Shown in pieces: positions 17,946-24,191 of a stretch of 64,000 nucleotides of DNA (position 1 is its first letter; every line of letters starts with the position of its first letter). Both the position numbers and the translations under genes were made by a program. Below the pieces are notes generated by a model that worked only from the letters and a program-made list of their open reading frames with translations, was not told the DNA's origin and did not search any database. Source of the DNA: Polynucleobacter sp. MWH-UH35A (GTDB taxonomy: Bacteria; Pseudomonadota; Gammaproteobacteria; Burkholderiales; Burkholderiaceae); contig NZ_CP061285.1 of NCBI RefSeq assembly GCF_018687075.1, forward strand, positions 620,001 through 684,000, in the 5' to 3' direction.

Positions 17946-18597
17946 CTTCTAAAGCCTTGCGAAGATATTCTGGGACGTTATCTTGACGCAACATCCATTG
18001 CTTGTAGTCAGCCGGCATTTGACTAATCAGTTCACCTTTGTGTTTGCCGTAGGGCATTACCTTCGGAATGTGAGCTTTTTCAGACATTTCCCATAGGGCA
18101 TCTAAGGAGATGGGTTGCAACTTAGTAATAATTTGCCTAAGAATTTTGGAGCAAATCCAAACGTCAGCTAAGGCACTATGGGCGCTGCGCAATTCCTCTC
18201 TAGCGGTATCGCGTTCAAAGTAATACAACAGAGCGCTTTGAGTGTGGCTATCTAGCTCAGGCCATAGGCTGCGCGCAAGAGCAAGGGTGCAAATACGTTT
18301 TACTTCTGGCTTGCCAATAGCAACCCAATCAAAATCAATATTGTGGCCAATGAGATATTTGGTGCCAGCTGGCAACCGAAAGGAGCTGCTTGGTGGGCAA
18401 TTGACCAATTCTTCATCCATGATGTGATGTGTAGCAAGAGCGCCCAAGCTAATCGGTTTACCAGGGTTGTAACGCTGCACCCAGGGATTGCCCACATCAA
18501 ATGGATTAAGTGAGGTGACATCCAGTGAGGCTGCTTCAATGATGACAGCATCGTTCTTATCAGTTGCTTCTATATCAAAAATAATGGCTTGGGACAT
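17938..18597 (-). CDS. Exonuclease X-like DnaQ-fold 3'-5' exonuclease
   Basis: A 219-residue DEDDh exonuclease. ExoI motif IIFDIEATD (residues about 5-13) gives the Asp-Glu pair, ExoII is LIGHNIDFDW (about 82-91), and ExoIII is HSALADVWIC with His and Asp. The C-terminus PYGKHKGELISQMPADYKQWMLRQ-type segment is the short domain that E. coli ExoX also has. It should degrade single-stranded or nicked DNA in mismatch or other repair. The ATG at 18595-18597 lacks a clear ribosome site. It is divergent from the structured RNA region at 18.68 kb. Confidence 0.87.
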   Translation of the reverse strand: MSQAIIFDIEATDKNDAVIIEAASLDVTSLNPFDVGNPWVQRYNPGKPISLGALATHHIMDEELVNCPPSSSFRLPAGTKYLIGHNIDFDWVAIGKPEVKRICTLALARSLWPELDSHTQSALLYYFERDTAREELRSAHSALADVWICSKILRQIITKLQPISLDALWEMSEKAHIPKVMPYGKHKGELISQMPADYKQWMLRQDNVPEYLRKALEAK

Positions 18598-18645
18598 AAG
18601 GATGTTTTGGTATTAAATAGTTGAATAATTCCATTGTGCCTCGAA

Positions 18646-18675
18646 TTGATTTCTGTAATTGACTTTGAATATAAA
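18646..18675 (+). promoter_or_regulatory. Sigma-70-type promoter of the structured RNA
   Basis: A -35 TTGATT at 18646-18651 and a -10 TATAAA at 18670-18675 are 18 bases apart. Transcription would begin near 18682, just before the first RNA hairpin. Confidence 0.5.
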
Positions 18676-18681
18676 AGCACT

Positions 18682-18821
18682 CATACTTGAACCTACATCA
18701 AGAGATGGCTTTGTCGCCACAGCAACCTGCTAACGCTAGTAAGGTGCTCAAAAGATGAGACCCAACACCAACTGGTGGCGGGTAATCAAAAGCGACAAAC
18801 CCACTTTTTGGTGGGTTTTTT
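18682..18821 (+). ncRNA. Candidate structured RNA with S-box-like core and terminator
   Basis: About 140 bases in the 326-base gap between the divergent genes, with its own promoter and a strong terminator. Visible pairings are as follows. CTTGA/TCAAG (18686-18702) or alternatively CATC/GATG (18696-18699 with 18754-18757) closes the core. TGGC/GCCA (18706-18719) is a second hairpin. A third is GCA-A-CCTGCT with AGTAAGGTGC (18722-18747). A fourth is ACCC-AA-CACC with GGTG-GC-GGGT (18760-18783). The order AAGAG, CAGCAACC, then AAGGTGCTcAAA resembles the core of SAM-I riboswitches, but the fourth helix and kink-turn of that class are missing. TTTGTCGC (18710-18717) is exactly complementary to GCGACAAA (18792-18799), which abuts the terminator. 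It may be a small regulatory RNA or a riboswitch for the gene at 18923. Class assignment is speculative. Confidence 0.45.
18798..18821 (+). terminator. Terminator of the structured RNA
   Basis: A 7-bp perfect stem AACCCAC/GTGGGTT (18798-18804 and 18811-18817) followed by a run of six T. It lies 100 bases before the next ATG, so it would end the RNA unless overridden. Confidence 0.85.
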
Positions 18822-18852
18822 ATTGGGCAAACCGATCAAAAAGAGGTCACAA

Positions 18853-18867
18853 GCTCATTATTTGAAC
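18853..18867 (+). promoter_or_regulatory. Degenerate copy of the GCTCA-N5-TGAGC palindrome
   Basis: GCTCA-TTATT-TGAAC, one mismatch from the perfect form, 55 bases before the ATG at 18923. A TCTTGAT element follows after 7 bases instead of 14. A related stretch (CTCATACTTGAACCT) occurs at the start of the structured RNA at 18682. Confidence 0.3.
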
Positions 18868-18922
18868 CTGCCAATCTTGATAATGAAGTTATAGAGCTGA
18901 ATCAATTGATATTGGAGGTCTT

Positions 18923-19285
18923 ATGCGTGACTACACATACTTAAATGGTGCCCGTTTTTCTATTAACAACCTATTTCGTAGTTTGCGGTTTGATATTGAC
19001 CGCCTTGATATGAGTTGGGTGGATGGTGAGAAGCCAGAATTTTCCAGGGGGCTTCGCGTAGTCGATAACGATGCCGTAAATACTGTGACGGTCGATGGTG
19101 AAGATGCGGATAACTTGATTTATAGCCTGACATACATTTTTAGTAAGGAAGATGGCCAGGAAGCGTTTAGGACTGCTACAGATAACTACCTTGCGGTTGC
19201 CTTGGAAACTAAGAACTTTTTGGTAACTAGTCAAAAAAAAGATCCCGAGGGAAAGTCTGAAGTAGTGGAGGCGGTGATCCACTAA
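18923..19285 (+). CDS. Hypothetical 120-residue cytoplasmic protein
   Basis: I do not recognise a family. The protein has no signal peptide or membrane segment and is acidic in the middle (DNDAVNTVTVDGEDADNL). It contains a predicted helix-rich half from about residue 60 (LIYSLTYIFSKEDGQEAF). The ATG follows GGAGGT at good spacing, so translation is well supported. It is the first gene of a run of five same-strand genes and lies downstream of the structured RNA and a degenerate palindrome. The 96 bases to the next gene contain no terminator, so co-transcription is likely. Confidence 0.75.
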   Translation: MRDYTYLNGARFSINNLFRSLRFDIDRLDMSWVDGEKPEFSRGLRVVDNDAVNTVTVDGEDADNLIYSLTYIFSKEDGQEAFRTATDNYLAVALETKNFLVTSQKKDPEGKSEVVEAVIH

Positions 19286-19381
19286 GCGAACCGAGTTGTT
19301 GAAAGAAAGTAGTGCGTGGGCGGAGTTAAACCGAATTGCCAAGCCCTGACATTCGTCCAATTGGCTAAAGAGGAGAAAAAC

Positions 19382-19651
19382 ATGAATTTTCAGTTAATTA
19401 ATATCGAGCTGCATTCCGATGAGCTTAAAAAGTTTGACCCAGCAGAGCAGGGCTTATCAGAGTATCGGTATACCGGGTTCGCTATTGAGGAAGGTGGCAA
19501 ATACTACTACTGGGCCAAAGGGATCAGTTTAGAAATTAGCGATTGGGAATATGTCAATATCAAGCTCAATCCAAAGCTGTATTACTTTTCAACGGCACTC
19601 AAACTGCACCATCGTATTGATAGGGCATTGCAAGCAAGGCTCTCAGTATGA
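19382..19651 (+). CDS. Hypothetical 89-residue protein
   Basis: A small soluble protein of unknown function starting MNFQLINIELHSDELKKFD and rich in aromatic residues (EYRYTGF, GGKYYYWAKG). The ATG at 19382 is preceded by AAGAGGAGAAAAAC, a strong ribosome site. The longer in-frame start at 19316 lacks one, so the shorter form was chosen. It ends with an ATGA overlap into the DUF3293 gene, showing translational coupling. Possibly a beta-rich domain; no motif is assigned. Confidence 0.75.
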   Translation: MNFQLINIELHSDELKKFDPAEQGLSEYRYTGFAIEEGGKYYYWAKGISLEISDWEYVNIKLNPKLYYFSTALKLHHRIDRALQARLSV

Positions 19652-20097
19652 CAAGAACCATTTCAGAGAATTTAGCGAGCGCCTATCTTGATGCATGCTA
19701 TGTGGTTCATAGTGAGAATGGGGGCACAGTGATTAGAGTTGATCAAGTAAACCCCAATCTTGCAAGGTTAATGAAAAAGCATGGGGTAAATAGCGCTGCG
19801 TTCTTAACGGCATTCAATCCCTATAGCCAACCTGCAACTGAAGCTGAAAATATCAGCAATCAAAATAGTTTGCTTGCTGATATAGGTGCTCTTGGCCTTA
19901 AGAGTGTTTTGGGAGAGGGCAGCGATCCTCGCAAGATTTGGCCTAGCGAGCGCAGTGTTCTTGCGCTAGGCATCTCTCTTCAAGATGCCGAGCGCTTAGC
20001 AGATCGATATCAACAAAATGCATTCTTGTGGATTGCAGGCGATGAAGGTTCTGTAGAGCTCAATCTGCGTTACCCCGTAGAAAGGTCGTGCACATGA
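19648..20097 (+). CDS. DUF3293 domain protein
   Basis: A 149-residue protein matching the DUF3293 pattern as I know it. A VIRVDQVNPNLARLMKKHG segment is followed by SAAFLTAFNPYSQP, then E-N...N, then P-S-E-R-S-V-L-A-L-G-I-S, and Q-N-A-F-L-W near the C-terminus. The biochemical role of the family is unknown. The start overlaps the previous stop (ATGA) and its own stop overlaps the next ATG, so it belongs to a coupled operon. Confidence 0.82.
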   Translation: MTRTISENLASAYLDACYVVHSENGGTVIRVDQVNPNLARLMKKHGVNSAAFLTAFNPYSQPATEAENISNQNSLLADIGALGLKSVLGEGSDPRKIWPSERSVLALGISLQDAERLADRYQQNAFLWIAGDEGSVELNLRYPVERSCT

Positions 20098-20585
20098 AAG
20101 CTGAATATGACCGGACTGGCCTCATTGCCCTAATCAAATCTGAATTTAAGATTGATTGGCATGGAATTCATGGGGCTAATCATTGGGCTCGAGTGCTAAA
20201 CCACGGCAAAAATATTGGCCAAATACGCCAGGCTGATTTATTGGTGGTAGAGCTCTTTGCTTTTCTGCACGATAGTTGCCGATTCGATGAAGGGCGAGAT
20301 CCACAACATGGGGCACGTGCAGCAGAGTTTGCGCACGGCATTCATGGGGATTATTACCAGCTCAATACTGAGCAACTCGATACCTTGTGCTACGCATTAA
20401 GACATCACTCGGGAGGCGAGGTCTCGACTAATAAAACGATACAAACCTGCTGGGATGCGGATCGTTTAGATCTTGGTAGGGTAGGAATATTTCCCTCACC
20501 TCAATTTCTGTCTCAGGAGGCCAATATCTTTATTGATTTGGCGTATGACTGGAGTAAGCAGAGGACAGGGAGCCACCATCCATGA
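20094..20585 (+). CDS. HD-domain phosphohydrolase-like protein
   Basis: A 163-residue protein with an HD metal-binding signature: HGANHWARV (about residue 24-32), the His-Asp pair in FAFLHDSCRF, LRHHSGG, and the final Asp in CWDADRLDLGR. HD proteins hydrolyse phosphoesters of nucleotides or related molecules. The substrate here is unknown. I chose the ATG at 20094, which overlaps the previous stop (ATGA) and follows GAAAGG; a GTG two codons upstream is possible. It is coupled to the next gene by another ATGA overlap. Confidence 0.85.
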   Translation: MKAEYDRTGLIALIKSEFKIDWHGIHGANHWARVLNHGKNIGQIRQADLLVVELFAFLHDSCRFDEGRDPQHGARAAEFAHGIHGDYYQLNTEQLDTLCYALRHHSGGEVSTNKTIQTCWDADRLDLGRVGIFPSPQFLSQEANIFIDLAYDWSKQRTGSHHP

Positions 20586-21031
20586 GCGATGACAATAATT
20601 CAGGTGGAATCGTTGGCACGATTATTTCCCTATTGATATTGGCATTTCTATGGCCATATCTATTGGCGATATTGGGTCTCTATATCGCATATATGGTTGC
20701 ACTAGCGGTTCTGGAATGGATGGCACAGAATCCCCTAATAGTAGTTCTGATTCTATTGGGAGTGGCCTTCGCCTATGCAATCTTTCATTATCGGCTCATA
20801 CCCAAAGCATGGGGATGGCTAGTTGCTCAATTCAAACCAAAGGCAATAGAAAAAATTTTCATCAACCATGAAATGACAGAATCAATACCAGATTTAGCGC
20901 AAAGAAAATTCATTCCCTCAAGCGATCTCTACTGCTACTGGTGTACCAAAAAGCTTGGCAAAAAAGCTTGGGAAAGAAATGGCAACTATTATTGTGATGA
21001 ATGCCAATCTAAGCGGCTAACAAATTCTTAA
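20582..21031 (+). CDS. Membrane protein with C-terminal zinc ribbon
   Basis: A 149-residue protein with two or three membrane helices (residues about 9-36 and 50-70), followed by a cytoplasmic tail with two CxxC pairs: CYWCTKK and CDECQSK, about 20 residues apart. This is a typical zinc-ribbon arrangement. The partner or substrate is unknown. It is the last gene of the coupled operon, and its final 23 bases overlap the end of the convergent antitoxin gene. Confidence 0.8.
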   Translation: MSDDNNSGGIVGTIISLLILAFLWPYLLAILGLYIAYMVALAVLEWMAQNPLIVVLILLGVAFAYAIFHYRLIPKAWGWLVAQFKPKAIEKIFINHEMTESIPDLAQRKFIPSSDLYCYWCTKKLGKKAWERNGNYYCDECQSKRLTNS

Positions 21032-21311
21032 ACATGGTAATTTTTGGCAGTACCTTCTTAAGTTTTAGTTCCGCCTGCCATAAATCATATTTAGATTGCA
21101 TCTCAATCCATAACTGAGGGCCGTTACCTAAAAAGACGCCAATACGCAATGCTAGTTCTGGAGTTATTGAGCTCTTCTCTGCTAAGACAGAATGAAGCGT
21201 TTGTCTAGAGATGCCAAGGTGCTTAGCAAACTCTGTTACAGAGATGCCGAGCGTAGGGAAGACATCTTCTCTAAGGATGGCACCAGGATGAGTGGGTGAT
21301 CTTTTGCGCAT
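21009..21311 (-). CDS. higA: HigA/VapI-type XRE antitoxin
   Basis: A 100-residue antitoxin with the family opening HPGAILREDVFPTLGISVTE, the helix-turn-helix AKHLGISRQTLHSVLAEKSS, and ITPELALRIGVFLGNGPQLW. These are close to textbook HigA motifs. It lies four bases after the HigB toxin gene. It should bind the toxin and repress the operon through the repeats at 21619-21652. Confidence 0.95.
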   Translation of the reverse strand: MRKRSPTHPGAILREDVFPTLGISVTEFAKHLGISRQTLHSVLAEKSSITPELALRIGVFLGNGPQLWIEMQSKYDLWQAELKLKKVLPKITMFKNLLAA

Positions 21312-21315
21312 GATA

Positions 21316-21591
21316 TTAGTGATAGTTTTCTAGGTTAAGTCGGTAAGCATTTTCTTCGCGCCATTCAAAGGTAAGGCACCAAGGTCCGTTGACATGAATG
21401 CTATAGCGTTTTGGAACCCCTTCTAGTCCATGAAAATTAAAGCCAGGAATCTTCAGATCATCCAGAGATATAGCGGCATCAATCGCATCTAAGCGACGGA
21501 TGATTCTATTGATGAGAGACCTTTGTATTCGAACGCTTTTGCCATCTACAAACAACTCTTTTAAGCCTTTGTGAATAAATGATTCAATCAT
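21316..21591 (-). CDS. higB: HigB toxin (RelE fold mRNA interferase)
   Basis: A 91-residue HigB of the plasmid maintenance killer family. It opens MIESFIHKGLKELF, then has a RRLDAIDAAISLDDL helix pair, the G-x-x-x-H-x-L-x-G loop (GFNFHGLEG), and RYSIHVNGPWCLTFEW near the C-terminus with the conserved R, N and W residues. It would cleave mRNA at the ribosome. It is the first gene of the operon; the ATG lies at 21589-21591. Confidence 0.94.
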   Translation of the reverse strand: MIESFIHKGLKELFVDGKSVRIQRSLINRIIRRLDAIDAAISLDDLKIPGFNFHGLEGVPKRYSIHVNGPWCLTFEWREENAYRLNLENYH

Positions 21592-21618
21592 TTACGCATT
21601 GTATAGGCTTAGGCTAAA

Positions 21619-21652
21619 GTGTAAAGTAAAGCCTTACACATGTAAAGCCTTA
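21619..21652. promoter_or_regulatory. Operator repeats of the second HigBA locus
   Basis: An inverted repeat GTGTAA-N9-TTACAC (21619-21639) overlaps two perfect direct copies of TAAAGCCTTA (21627-21636 and 21643-21652), 16 bases apart. They lie 28-61 bases upstream of higB, between it and the WYL regulator gene, a position that suits antitoxin autoregulation. Confidence 0.5.
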
Positions 21653-21664
21653 AAAAACCAAAGT

Positions 21665-22636
21665 TCATTTGTAGGACATAAGTGCTTTCTCAAGCTCTGC
21701 TTTCACTTTGTTCTTTAGGCTTGCTGGCCCAATAACCTCTACGCCCGAGCCATGTTTCAGAATATCCATGATGAGTTCTGGATCTTGGTTGAAATCAAAC
21801 TCCAGGTTGTAGTAACCCTCTTTATCAAAACTGCCAACTTGCTGCCCATGCCAATGCTCGCCAGCAACCCAGCGCGCATGCTCAGGGGTAAAGCGCAGCT
21901 TTGCCCTTTGGGTGGCCTTGCCAGAGAAGATGCCGTAGCTCTCAGCAAAATGATCGTGACAGTCTTTTTCAGTAACTTCTTGTGCTTTTTTGTTGGTTAG
22001 AACGGCACTACGAATGCCATCAATGGCAAAGCTGCGTAAGTCATTGCGCATGTGGCAAAAAGCATCGAGATACCAGTTCTCACGATAGTAGATCAGGCGT
22101 TGAGGTGAGATCTCGCGTTTAGTGTCCTCACCCTTTCCTTTGGAGTAGTACTCAATCTCAAGGCGATTACGTTTAAGTAGGGCAGCACCAATTTCGGAGA
22201 AGTTTTCAATGGAGTTCTTGCGTGAACCCATGCCAATTACTTTAATGCGCTTACGCAATTCCTTGGTTGTCGTTTCACTCTGACCTAAGATGCCATCAAT
22301 GATTGCCGTGAGCGGTTCAATATGTGGCCCAATCAAGCCGCCTTGATCAAGTGAGGAGAGTAAGTGCTGCATCAAGACCAGCGCAGTAGCTTCCTTCTCA
22401 GAGAACCACAAACCCGGCATCTCAATTTTGTCCACTTGATCCGGAAACTCAAATTTGTAACCATTTAAAAAGCGGTCATACACAATCGATGCCTTGAGGC
22501 GGCTGCGTAAATATTCCAAGTCGCGTTTGAAGGTTGCCTTGGAGATCTCGAGCTCACTCAGAAAGTCGTCAATCGGCACGCACTTGCGCTGTTGAATCAT
22601 GTATTTGATGCGGTGCAGACGTTCTGTATCACTCAT
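21665..22636 (-). CDS. WYL-domain transcriptional regulator (YafY-like)
   Basis: A 323-residue regulator. The N-terminal winged helix (residues about 5-60, with SELEISKATFKRDLEYLRSR) binds DNA. The WYL domain begins near residue 150 (RLEIEYYSKGKGEDTKREIS) and has the signature PQRLIYYRENWYLDAFCHMR. A C-terminal WCX-type extension follows (residues about 235-320). WYL domains sense ligands such as nucleic acids or nucleotides, and such regulators often control phage defence and DNA-damage genes. It is divergent from the small gene at 22783, and the shared palindrome GCTCA-N5-TGAGC lies between them, so it is a candidate regulator of that motif. That link is inference. Confidence 0.93.
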   Translation of the reverse strand: MSDTERLHRIKYMIQQRKCVPIDDFLSELEISKATFKRDLEYLRSRLKASIVYDRFLNGYKFEFPDQVDKIEMPGLWFSEKEATALVLMQHLLSSLDQGGLIGPHIEPLTAIIDGILGQSETTTKELRKRIKVIGMGSRKNSIENFSEIGAALLKRNRLEIEYYSKGKGEDTKREISPQRLIYYRENWYLDAFCHMRNDLRSFAIDGIRSAVLTNKKAQEVTEKDCHDHFAESYGIFSGKATQRAKLRFTPEHARWVAGEHWHGQQVGSFDKEGYYNLEFDFNQDPELIMDILKHGSGVEVIGPASLKNKVKAELEKALMSYK

Positions 22637-22718
22637 ACAACCCTCTCAGGAGCAAAGAATGGGACCAATAGGTCAAAAACTACATATTTATTGTTTTTAT
22701 AACTTTAATTAGTTTAAG

Positions 22719-22733
22719 GCTCATTTGATGAGC
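22719..22733 (+). promoter_or_regulatory. GCTCA-N5-TGAGC palindrome upstream of the 22783 operon
   Basis: GCTCA-TTTGA-TGAGC. TCTTGAAAT begins 14 bases after the palindrome (22748), the same spacing as at 16513 and 24092. It is 49 bases before the ATG at 22783 and in the divergent region with the WYL regulator gene. Confidence 0.55.
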
Positions 22734-22782
22734 TAGCAAGTCTTTAGTCTTGAAATAGGTAAACCACTAGGCGGAGGCCAAA

Positions 22783-22968
22783 ATGATCAAATTTATCGGC
22801 ATTTTCTTTATGTTTCTGAGTTGGATGGGCTTAGATCGCGGTTTTAGCTTCAGCTTGGTGCTGTTTTTCTTATTAGGCTTTTTCTTGGTTTGTAGCCAAG
22901 GCATCTTTGCGCACATGATGTTTGTGCAGCGTGAGAAAGTCAGGGCTCAGTATCGGAGAGGAAGATGA
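22783..22968 (+). CDS. 61-residue membrane protein
   Basis: A small protein with two hydrophobic segments (IKFIGIFFMFLSWMG at residues 2-16 and FSLVLFFLLGFFLVCSQGIF at about 23-42) and a basic tail (QREKVRAQYRRGR). The start ATG follows GGCGGAGG, a strong ribosome site. It overlaps the next gene by ATGA and is preceded by the shared palindrome. No family is recognised. Confidence 0.75.
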   Translation: MIKFIGIFFMFLSWMGLDRGFSFSLVLFFLLGFFLVCSQGIFAHMMFVQREKVRAQYRRGR

Positions 22969-23321
22969 CATCAAGCATTCCAAAACTAAATTGTGAGGTG
23001 GGTGACTTGGCGATTACAGTTGATTGCCGTATCCCAGCAAACCTCGGAAACATTGTCAGAATTATTTCAGCTGAAGGCTTTAGTGAGTGGGAGGGCCATG
23101 ACCAACCCCTGTATACCTGGAATGTAGAGGTTGCAACCACAGGCGGCGTTCTCTTTTACAAAGATGAAAATGGTCTTGGTGCCTATACAGCAGGACCTGC
23201 TCCGGATAAATATCTACGACGCCTCACTCCACCCAAAGGTTATCTTTTAGAGGAGTTCTCGGAGTCAGAGCAGTTGCAGATGGAGTTTTATGAGCAAGAC
23301 TGTTTAAAGGGTATTGAGTAA
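22965..23321 (+). CDS. Hypothetical 118-residue soluble protein
   Basis: A cytoplasmic protein starting MTSSIPKLNCEVGDLAITVD. A GDLA-I-V opening, GNIVRII and a C-terminal LRRLTPPKGY resemble short beta-barrel proteins found in phage and Burkholderiales genomes as uncharacterised ORFs. I cannot name a family. It is translationally coupled to the small membrane gene before it (ATGA overlap), and so is probably in the palindrome-controlled unit. Confidence 0.72.
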   Translation: MTSSIPKLNCEVGDLAITVDCRIPANLGNIVRIISAEGFSEWEGHDQPLYTWNVEVATTGGVLFYKDENGLGAYTAGPAPDKYLRRLTPPKGYLLEEFSESEQLQMEFYEQDCLKGIE

Positions 23322-23379
23322 TTGCAAAATACTGTCCTTTGAAAACTTACCCAAGGTGATAAGGAAAAAATTTCGGCAA

Positions 23380-23697
23380 TCATTGTCTTTTGCTAGGCGA
23401 GTACCCAATCCGATTGCCGTTGTTATCAAAAACATTGGTTACACCTGTTGGCGACTGGGTCTCATAGCCAATGCGATTGCCATTATTGTCATAAACACCA
23501 TTTGTGGAATTCCAGTTACTAGGACTGTTATTCCAATTATTTGGACTGTTTTGCCAATTGTTAGATGAGTTATTCCAATTGTTCGGTGAGTTGTTCCAGT
23601 TATCTGGGCTGTTATTCCAGTTCGTCGTTTGCGCAAGACAGAGTCCAGAAATGAGTATTGCTGTAGCAGCAACAACTCGATAAAAAAGTATTCTCAT
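23380..23697 (-). CDS. Secreted heptad-repeat protein with NNGNRIGY motifs
   Basis: A 105-residue protein with a signal peptide (residues 1-22, ending CLAQ). Residues about 26-64 are a five-and-a-half-fold repeat of the heptad NWNNSPN. The C-terminal half carries YDNNGNRIGY, a SPTGVTNVF linker and FDNNGNRIGY again. The YxxNGNxxGY...SP(S/T)GVTNV unit also occurs in the neighbouring gene, so they are related secreted proteins. Repeats rich in Asn and Trp suggest a surface or cell-wall binding role, but no function is known. The ATG lies at 23695-23697. An AGGAG site precedes it. Confidence 0.8.
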   Translation of the reverse strand: MRILFYRVVAATAILISGLCLAQTTNWNNSPDNWNNSPNNWNNSSNNWQNSPNNWNNSPSNWNSTNGVYDNNGNRIGYETQSPTGVTNVFDNNGNRIGYSPSKRQ

Positions 23698-23719
23698 GAA
23701 ATTCTCCTGAAAGTAAAAA

Positions 23720-24034
23720 TTACCAACCTCTTACACTCGGGGCGACGGGCGCTTGGCGTGGAGTGTTAATCGAAGTATTGGGGGTTGCATATACCGGTGT
23801 GGTTGAGGTGCCTTGGTAAGCGCCACTAGGACTATAAAAATTAGTCTGTCCGTTATCCGTCTGAAATGACTGAACATTCTGACCAGTGGCGTTATAGACA
23901 TTCGTTACGCCACTCGGTGAAGTTTGGCTATAGCCAAGATAGTTCCCGTTAGGACCGTAAATAGCTTGAGCAGATGCTCCACGTACCAAAAGAACAGCCT
24001 GAGCAAGCAAAAAGAGGGTAATGAGGTATTTCAT
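23720..24034 (-). CDS. Secreted repeat protein, paralogue of the 23380 gene
   Basis: A 104-residue protein with a signal peptide (MKYLITLFLLAQAVLLVRGA, cleavage after ASA at about 22). It holds YGPNGNYLGY, then SPSGVTNVYNATG and a related FYSPSGAYQG, matching the motif of the protein encoded 22 bases downstream. The C-terminus is Pro/Thr/Ser-rich. The ATG follows AGGAG. Both genes likely share one transcript and are divergent from the VWA gene. Confidence 0.8.
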   Translation of the reverse strand: MKYLITLFLLAQAVLLVRGASAQAIYGPNGNYLGYSQTSPSGVTNVYNATGQNVQSFQTDNGQTNFYSPSGAYQGTSTTPVYATPNTSINTPRQAPVAPSVRGW

Positions 24035-24091
24035 GGGTGACTCCTGAAAGAGTGAACAAAATCACAATAAATTCAGAATAAAAACCCAAGA

Positions 24092-24106
24092 GCTCACCTA
24101 ATGAGC
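24092..24106 (+). promoter_or_regulatory. GCTCA-N5-TGAGC palindrome upstream of the VWA gene
   Basis: GCTCA-CCTAA-TGAGC with TCTGATC beginning 14 bases after it (24121). It lies 85 bases before the VWA gene ATG and in the divergent region with the secreted repeat proteins. Confidence 0.55.
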
Positions 24107-24191
24107 CTCCCAACCCCTAATCTGATCCTGTTGCTTTCATAACCGCCTGTATTTGCCCCTGCTGCAAATTTAGGCAAATACAGGAGAAATC

